From Halorubrum sp. DM2 (GTDB lineage: Archaea; Halobacteriota; Halobacteria; Halobacteriales; Haloferacaceae), in assembly GCF_901686465.1 (NCBI RefSeq), contig NZ_LR594487.1, positions 62,001 to 126,000 on the forward strand: DNA of 64,000 nt, given 5' to 3'. The notes under the pieces are model-generated. The model made no database searches, was not told where the DNA came from, and saw nothing but the letters and a program-made list of their open reading frames with translations. Below are positions 59,482 through 64,000 of the stretch, piece after piece. How positions within the stretch are numbered: position 1 is the first letter of the stretch; each line of letters starts with the position of its first letter. A program made the translations under genes and the position numbers.

Positions 59482-59503
59482 CGGTTCTCACGGGTGAGAA
59501 CCG
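59482..59503 (-). promoter_or_regulatory. 22-bp dyad upstream of the RAD55-like gene
   Basis: CGGTTCTCAC and GTGAGAACCG, perfect arms of 10 bp around a GG spacer, next to the TATA box of the gene at 59441. The core TTCTCAC-NN-GTGAGA is shared with the site at 3571-3585. Confidence 0.6.
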
Positions 59504-59582
59504 ATATCCTCGATTCGGTTCGCCGACGTCCCCCGAATCACCTCGTCGGCACTGCGTCGTCTCGGCGTTTTCCCAGCGCCGC

Positions 59583-60074
59583 CTACGCCTCCGCGGCCTC
59601 GACGTCGTCGAGTTCGGCCGCCAGCTCGTCGTCCACGTCCGGGGAGACCCACACGACGAAGCGGTCGTCGGACTTGACGATGCCGCGAACGCCCTCTTCC
59701 TCGACGGTGGTGCTCTGGTCGACGTCCTCGGGCGCGACGTCGCGGACCTGAAACACCTCGTCGACCATCCAGCCGACCGTCCCGCCCTCGTCGATCTCGC
59801 TGTCGTCGAACACGACGATGCGCTCTCGGGGGCCCTCCTCGTCGATGTCGAACAGCGTCTTCGGGTCGACGATCGTGGTCGTCCGACCGCGCAGGTCCAT
59901 CACGCCCTCGACGTGATCCGGCGAGTTCGGGATCCGCGTGAGTTCGCCGGCGTCGACGATCTCGTCGATAACGCCGATGTCCAGACAGTACGTCCCGTCA
60001 CCTAGGCCGAACTCCAACACCTTGGTCGGTTCGGCGTCCGCCGTCGACTCCGTGTTCGCCTCTGTGGCTGCCAT
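59583..60074 (-). CDS. cheW: Chemotaxis coupling protein CheW
   Basis: 163 aa. A short disordered N-terminus, then the CheW fold with VLEFGLGDGTYCLDIGVIDE, RIPNSPDHVEGVMDLRGRTT and VGWMVDEVFQVRDVAPEDV. CheW joins the receptors (Htr) to the kinase CheA. It is divergent from cheB-cheA-cheR, with the promoters back to back; a TATA on the minus strand lies near 60100. Confidence 0.95.
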   Translation of the reverse strand: MAATEANTESTADAEPTKVLEFGLGDGTYCLDIGVIDEIVDAGELTRIPNSPDHVEGVMDLRGRTTTIVDPKTLFDIDEEGPRERIVVFDDSEIDEGGTVGWMVDEVFQVRDVAPEDVDQSTTVEEEGVRGIVKSDDRFVVWVSPDVDDELAAELDDVEAAEA

Positions 60075-60095
60075 GCCCGTACCTGCGGTCAACCG

Positions 60096-60153
60096 ACAAA
60101 TAATCGTGTCCCCTGAATTATCAGGGGTGATTACTGGGTCCGTGGATTTATGC
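60096..60153. promoter_or_regulatory. Divergent cheW/cheB promoters with shared palindrome
   Basis: cheW TATA (ACAAATAATC, 60096-60105) on the minus strand and cheB TATA (GATTTATGC, 60145-60153) on the plus strand are each 26-28 bp from their ATG. Between them lies CCCCTGAATTATCAGGGG (60110-60127), a perfect 18-bp palindrome that could control both directions. Confidence 0.6.
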
Positions 60154-60176
60154 TGATTCTGGGTCCGGTGTGGAAC

Positions 60177-61271
60177 ATGAGCAGGACGACGGATCGGCGC
60201 GGCGGTCGGGACGGGTCGCCGCGGGTGGTAGTCGTCGACGACTCCCCGTTCATGCGGGGTCTGATAAGTGATCTCTTGAGCGATGCGGGGGTCGCGGTCG
60301 TCGGCGAGGCGGGGGACGGAGAAGAGGCGCTCTCGGTGGTCGCCGAGACCCGCCCCGACGTCGTGACGATGGACGTCGAGATGCCCGGTATGGGCGGACT
60401 CGAAGCCGTCGAGCGGCTGATGGAGGAGACGCCGACGCCGGTGTTGATGCTGTCGGCGCACACCGACGAGGGCGCGGAGGTCACCTTCGAGGCGCTCGAC
60501 CGCGGGGCGGTCGACTTCTTCGCGAAGCCCGGCGGTGAGGTCTCGACCGGCGTCTCGCGGGAGTCCGAGCGGCTCGTCGAGGCGGTGCGGTCGGTCGCGG
60601 ACGCCGACCTCGACGCTGCGACGCGCGAGCGTGACGACCCCAGCTCCGCGGCGTCGCGTCGGTCGGACGCCGGTTCCGACGCGGGAACGGTCGACGTCGA
60701 TGGACCCCTGACCGTGGTCATCGCGGCGTCGACCGGCGGCCCGAACGCGGTCGAGCGCGTGCTGTCGGCGCTGCCGATGGCCGACTGCCGCGTGGTGATC
60801 GTCCAGCACATGCCGGAGGCGTTCACGTCGCGGTTCGCGAACCGGCTCGACGAGGCCTCCGCGTACGACGTGCGTGAGGCGAGCGACGGGGCGCGGATCG
60901 GTGCCGGCGAGGCGCTCGTCGCCCGCGGCGGCAGCCACACCCTGATCGACAGCTACCGCTCGGGGCGGCTCCGCGTCAAGCTCGACGCGGACGACGACTC
61001 CCACACCGTCACCCCCGCGGCCGACGTGACGATGCGCTCGGCCGCCGAGGTGATCGACGACCCGCTCGTCGGCGTCGTGTTGACCGGGATGGGATCCGAC
61101 GCCGCCGAGGGGATCCGCGCGATGGCCGACGCCGGGGCGCGGACGCTCGCGCAGAGCGAGGGCACCTGCGTCATCTACGGGATGCCGAAGCGCGCCGTCG
61201 AGACCGGCGGGATCGACGAGGTACACGACCTCGACGACGTCGCCGGCGCGATCGTGGGGGGTGAGGCCTGA
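60177..61271 (+). CDS. cheB: Chemotaxis response regulator methylesterase CheB
   Basis: 364 aa. An N-terminal receiver domain with DD at 21-22 and phospho-acceptor Asp66 (VVTMDVEMPGMGG), an acidic linker, and a C-terminal methylesterase with catalytic Ser185 (AASTGGPNAV), His211 (QHMPEAF) and Asp308 (TGMGSDAAEG). It removes methyl or amide groups from receptors during adaptation. The ATG at 60177 is supported by a TATA 28 bp upstream. cheA begins on the last base of its stop codon. Confidence 0.95.
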   Translation: MSRTTDRRGGRDGSPRVVVVDDSPFMRGLISDLLSDAGVAVVGEAGDGEEALSVVAETRPDVVTMDVEMPGMGGLEAVERLMEETPTPVLMLSAHTDEGAEVTFEALDRGAVDFFAKPGGEVSTGVSRESERLVEAVRSVADADLDAATRERDDPSSAASRRSDAGSDAGTVDVDGPLTVVIAASTGGPNAVERVLSALPMADCRVVIVQHMPEAFTSRFANRLDEASAYDVREASDGARIGAGEALVARGGSHTLIDSYRSGRLRVKLDADDDSHTVTPAADVTMRSAAEVIDDPLVGVVLTGMGSDAAEGIRAMADAGARTLAQSEGTCVIYGMPKRAVETGGIDEVHDLDDVAGAIVGGEA

Positions 61272-63547
61272 TGGACTCCCACCGCGCCGCGTTCGTCGCC
61301 GAGGCGGAAGACGGGATCACGGACCTGAACAACGCCCTGCTCGCCCTCGAAGCCGACCCCGAGGACGCCGAGGCGATGGACGACGTGTTCCGCGTCGCGC
61401 ACACCCTGAAGGGGAACGCCGCGGCGATGGGGTACGAGGACGTCTCCGACTTCGGACACGCCTTGGAGGACCTGCTGGACGCGGTCCGGCAGGGCGACCG
61501 CGAGGTGACCCCCGAGCTGATGGACCTCCTCTTCGAGGGGGTCGACACCGTCGAGGCGATGGTCTCGGAGATCGCCGACACCGGCGACGTGTCGACGGAC
61601 CCCTCCGACCTCGAATCGCGCCTGCGCGAGATGGAGGAACACGGCACCGTCGGCGGCGACGGGAGTGACGGCGGAACTGACGACGCGGGAAGCGACGACG
61701 CGAGCGACGCCGCTGACGACGCGGAAAGCGAGGCGTCGGACGAGGGCGACTCCGATACTGAAGGCGACGACGCCGAAGGCGACGCCGACGCGCCCGATGT
61801 CTCGGTGCCCGAGCCGCCGGCGGCCGCGGCCGACCTCCCCGAGCCGGTCGCGTACGCGGACGTGACGATCGGCGAGGCGAAGATGGCCGGGGTTGACGCG
61901 GCGCTCGTGCTTCAGGCCCTTGACGAGCAGTTCGACGCGCACGCGACGGACCCCGATCCGGAGGCGTTGGAGGACGGCGAGTACGACGAGCGGTTCGACG
62001 CGTTCGTCGGCGGTGCCGACCCCGAGGTCGTCGCCGAGGGACTCCGGGCGCTCACGCAGGTTGAGTCGGTGACGGCGGTCGCGGTCGACGGGTCGGCCGA
62101 CGGCGACGCGGACGCCGGATCGAGTGACGCGACGGCCGACGACGCGGATGCGGCCGACGATGCCGACGCGGCCGAAGACGTGGACGCTCCGAGCGACGCG
62201 GCCGACGACGAGTTCGAGGCCGCCGACCCCGAACCGGCGGAATCTGAGAGCGACGACGGCGGGTCGTCGTCCGGCGGGTCCGACTCCAAGTCCGGCGACG
62301 AGATCAAGTCGATCCGCGTCGACGTCGACCAAGTCGACGAGCTGTACGGGCTGGTCGAACAGCTGGTGACGAGCCGGATCAAGCTCCGCCGCGAGATCGA
62401 GGGGACGGACGCGGAGTCCGACGCCTTAGACGAGCTGGACAAGCTCGCCTCCAGCCTTCAGGACACGGCGATGGACATGCGGCTCATCCCGTTCTCGCAG
62501 GTGTCCGACTCGTTCCCGCGGCTCGTCCGCGACATCTCGCGGGACCTCGACAAGCGGATCGACTTCGAGATCGAGGGCGACGACGTCGAGTTGGACCGCA
62601 CGATCCTCACGGAGATGCGCGACCCGCTCGTCCACGTCCTGCGGAACGCGGTCGACCACGGGATCGAGTCGCCGGCGGAGCGCGAGGCGGCCGGCAAGGA
62701 CCCGATGGGAACCGTCGAGCTCACGGCCGAGCGCGAGCGCGACCACGTGATCATCGAGGTCACCGACGACGGCGGGGGACTCGACCCCGATCAGCTCCGC
62801 GACAAGGCGGTCGACGAGGGCGTCAAGAGCCGCGAAGCGGTCGAGGCGATGGAGGACGACGAGGTGTACGACCTCGTGTTCCACCCCGGCTTCTCCACGG
62901 CGGAGGAGGTCACGGACGTCTCCGGCCGCGGCGTCGGCATGGACGTGGTCCGAACGACCGCGCGCGACCTCGACGGCTCGGTCTCGGTCGAGAGCGACCC
63001 GGGCGAGGGGACGACGGTCCGGTTCCGGCTCCCGGTCACCGTCGCCATCGTGAAGGTGATGTTCGTCGACGTCGGCGGCACGGAGTACGGCATCCCGATA
63101 AAATCGATCGCGGAGGTCGCCCGCGCAGACGACGTCGAGGAGGTCCACGGCGACGAGGTCGTCAGACACGAGGACGACCTCTACCCCGTCGTCAGGCTCA
63201 ACGAGCGGCTCGGCGAGATCGACCCGACCGCGGCCGAGACGTCCGCCGAGGAGACCCCGGCCGCCGACGGCGGCGTCGCGGTCGACGGCGAGAGCGCCGA
63301 CGCACCGGAGATCGGCGACGACGAGGACGCGGCCGAGGAGGCCGGAGGCGCGACCGACGACGGGATGCTCGTGCGGATCCGCGAGGAGACCCGCCAGGTC
63401 GCGCTCCACTGCGACGCCGTCTTAGACCAGGAGGAAGTGGTCGTCAAACCGCTCGACGGTCCGCTCTCGGGGACGCCCGGCCTCAGCGGCACGGCCGTCC
63501 TCGGGGACGGGGATGTCGTGGCCGTGCTCGACGTGGTGAGCCTATGA
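61271..63547 (+). CDS. cheA: Chemotaxis histidine kinase CheA
   Basis: 758 aa. Domains in order: HPT with phospho-accepting His44 (RVAHTLKGNAAAMGY), a long acidic linker with a P2-like CheY-docking segment (about residues 180-260), a dimerisation domain (SIRVDVDQVDELYGLVEQLV, about 345-415), HATPase (about 420-590; VLRNAVDHGIES, DDGGGLDPDQL, GRGVGMDVVR) and a CheW-like regulatory domain (about 600-758). It phosphorylates CheY and CheB under receptor control. The regulatory domain contains an acidic insertion (ADGGVAVDGESADAP and following). cheR overlaps its stop. Confidence 0.95.
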   Translation: MDSHRAAFVAEAEDGITDLNNALLALEADPEDAEAMDDVFRVAHTLKGNAAAMGYEDVSDFGHALEDLLDAVRQGDREVTPELMDLLFEGVDTVEAMVSEIADTGDVSTDPSDLESRLREMEEHGTVGGDGSDGGTDDAGSDDASDAADDAESEASDEGDSDTEGDDAEGDADAPDVSVPEPPAAAADLPEPVAYADVTIGEAKMAGVDAALVLQALDEQFDAHATDPDPEALEDGEYDERFDAFVGGADPEVVAEGLRALTQVESVTAVAVDGSADGDADAGSSDATADDADAADDADAAEDVDAPSDAADDEFEAADPEPAESESDDGGSSSGGSDSKSGDEIKSIRVDVDQVDELYGLVEQLVTSRIKLRREIEGTDAESDALDELDKLASSLQDTAMDMRLIPFSQVSDSFPRLVRDISRDLDKRIDFEIEGDDVELDRTILTEMRDPLVHVLRNAVDHGIESPAEREAAGKDPMGTVELTAERERDHVIIEVTDDGGGLDPDQLRDKAVDEGVKSREAVEAMEDDEVYDLVFHPGFSTAEEVTDVSGRGVGMDVVRTTARDLDGSVSVESDPGEGTTVRFRLPVTVAIVKVMFVDVGGTEYGIPIKSIAEVARADDVEEVHGDEVVRHEDDLYPVVRLNERLGEIDPTAAETSAEETPAADGGVAVDGESADAPEIGDDEDAAEEAGGATDDGMLVRIREETRQVALHCDAVLDQEEVVVKPLDGPLSGTPGLSGTAVLGDGDVVAVLDVVSL

Positions 63548-64000
63548 GCGACGCGACGGACGGCCCGGCGGGGGAGACCGCGTTCGAGGGCGTTCTCCGG
63601 CAGATCGACGACACGGTTCCGTTCGAGCCGGGGTACTACAACGAGTCGTACCTCGACCGCCGGATCACGGCGCGGATGCGGCGGCGCGACACGGAGTCGC
63701 ACGCCGAGTACGAGCGCATCCTCCGCGAGGACGCCGACGAGCGCGAGGCGCTGATGGACGCGCTCACGATCAACGTGACGGAGTTCTTCCGCAACCCGGA
63801 GATGTGGGACGTCCTCCGCGAGGTGTTGCGCGAGCGGACCGCGAACCAGCGGCGCGTCAGGGTGTGGTCCGCGCCGTCGGCCGACGGCCGCGAGCCGTAC
63901 TCAGTCGCAATGTTAGCCTGCGACGACGACGAGATAGACGAGTCGCGCGTGGAGGTGCTCGGCTCCGACATCAGCGAGGAGGCGCTCGACAACGCCCGAG
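63544..64000 (+). CDS. cheR: Chemotaxis methyltransferase CheR (3' partial)
   Basis: The first 152 residues are visible; the gene runs off the window. The N-terminal alpha domain (FEPGYYNESYLDRRITARMR) and the start of the SAM-binding domain (LTINVTEFFRNPEMWDVLRE, VRVWSAPSADGREPYSVAML) are typical of CheR, which methylates receptor glutamates with S-adenosylmethionine. In many CheR proteins the last motif reads GEEPYS; here it is GREPYS. ATG 63544 overlaps the cheA stop by four bases, so cheB-cheA-cheR form one operon. Confidence 0.93.
   Translation, partial: MSDATDGPAGETAFEGVLRQIDDTVPFEPGYYNESYLDRRITARMRRRDTESHAEYERILREDADEREALMDALTINVTEFFRNPEMWDVLREVLRERTANQRRVRVWSAPSADGREPYSVAMLACDDDEIDESRVEVLGSDISEEALDNAR

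Overview
The window is chromosomal DNA of a halophilic archaeon. The basis is high GC, strongly acidic proteins, short or absent 5' leaders with TATA-like boxes about 25-30 bp upstream of start codons, and archaeal-type genes: S19e, PriS, GINS, DnaG, GatD, HMG-CoA synthase, a fused CtaA-CtaB, a ba3 oxidase and an archaeal CheW/CheB/CheA/CheR cluster. The overall style resembles Halorubrum or a near relative, but the genus is an inference. I see no rRNA or tRNA gene and no CRISPR array.

Layout. 1-1350: a copper-associated pair (TauE/SafE-like membrane protein, NosL lipoprotein). 1351-3340: an IS4-type transposase and an AT-richer flank. 3340-12580: a pilin-like surface protein, HMG-CoA synthase, S19e, PEP carboxylase and a Tat-exported Rieske protein. 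12594-20046: a mostly minus-strand block with envelope proteins, an inositol-phosphatase-family enzyme, a beta-CASP nuclease, and the replication pair priS-gins. 20550-29000: a PadR regulator, gatD with a GNAT gene, membrane proteins, an A24 prepilin peptidase and dnaG. 29100-38754: a sodium/solute symporter with its DUF3311 partner, a DUF6498 paralogue, a YqcI/YcgG-isochorismatase pair, MATE, HEAT and phospholipase D proteins. 38783-44837: a RecJ-like DHH protein, JAMM protease, FAD synthase, heme O synthase, a histidine kinase and a SelW-like protein.

45281-54387 is a respiratory and sulfur block. A copper P-type ATPase and small membrane protein diverge from the ba3 oxidase genes (cbaD, cbaB, cbaA and a small subunit). 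After them come a Cys/His protein, TusA, a sulfide:quinone oxidoreductase, DUF1641, thioredoxin and an IscU/SufU-like scaffold. With CtaA-CtaB upstream this gives heme and copper supply, the oxidase, and a likely sulfide electron donor. 57702-64000 is a signalling block: a RAD55/KaiC-like ATPase, a Walker-degenerate relative and a linker protein, then cheW diverging from cheB-cheA-cheR. cheR runs off the window.

The most unusual content is a family of intergenic elements of about 250 bp present four times (near 15.0, 20.3, 45.1 and 55.4 kb). They share conserved single-stranded blocks but have stems whose two arms change together between copies, so the secondary structure is conserved more than the sequence. 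One copy carries a 51-bp leader unit three times in tandem. Other unexplained signals are a two-hairpin candidate RNA near 20.8 kb and several clean operator-like palindromes placed next to TATA boxes.
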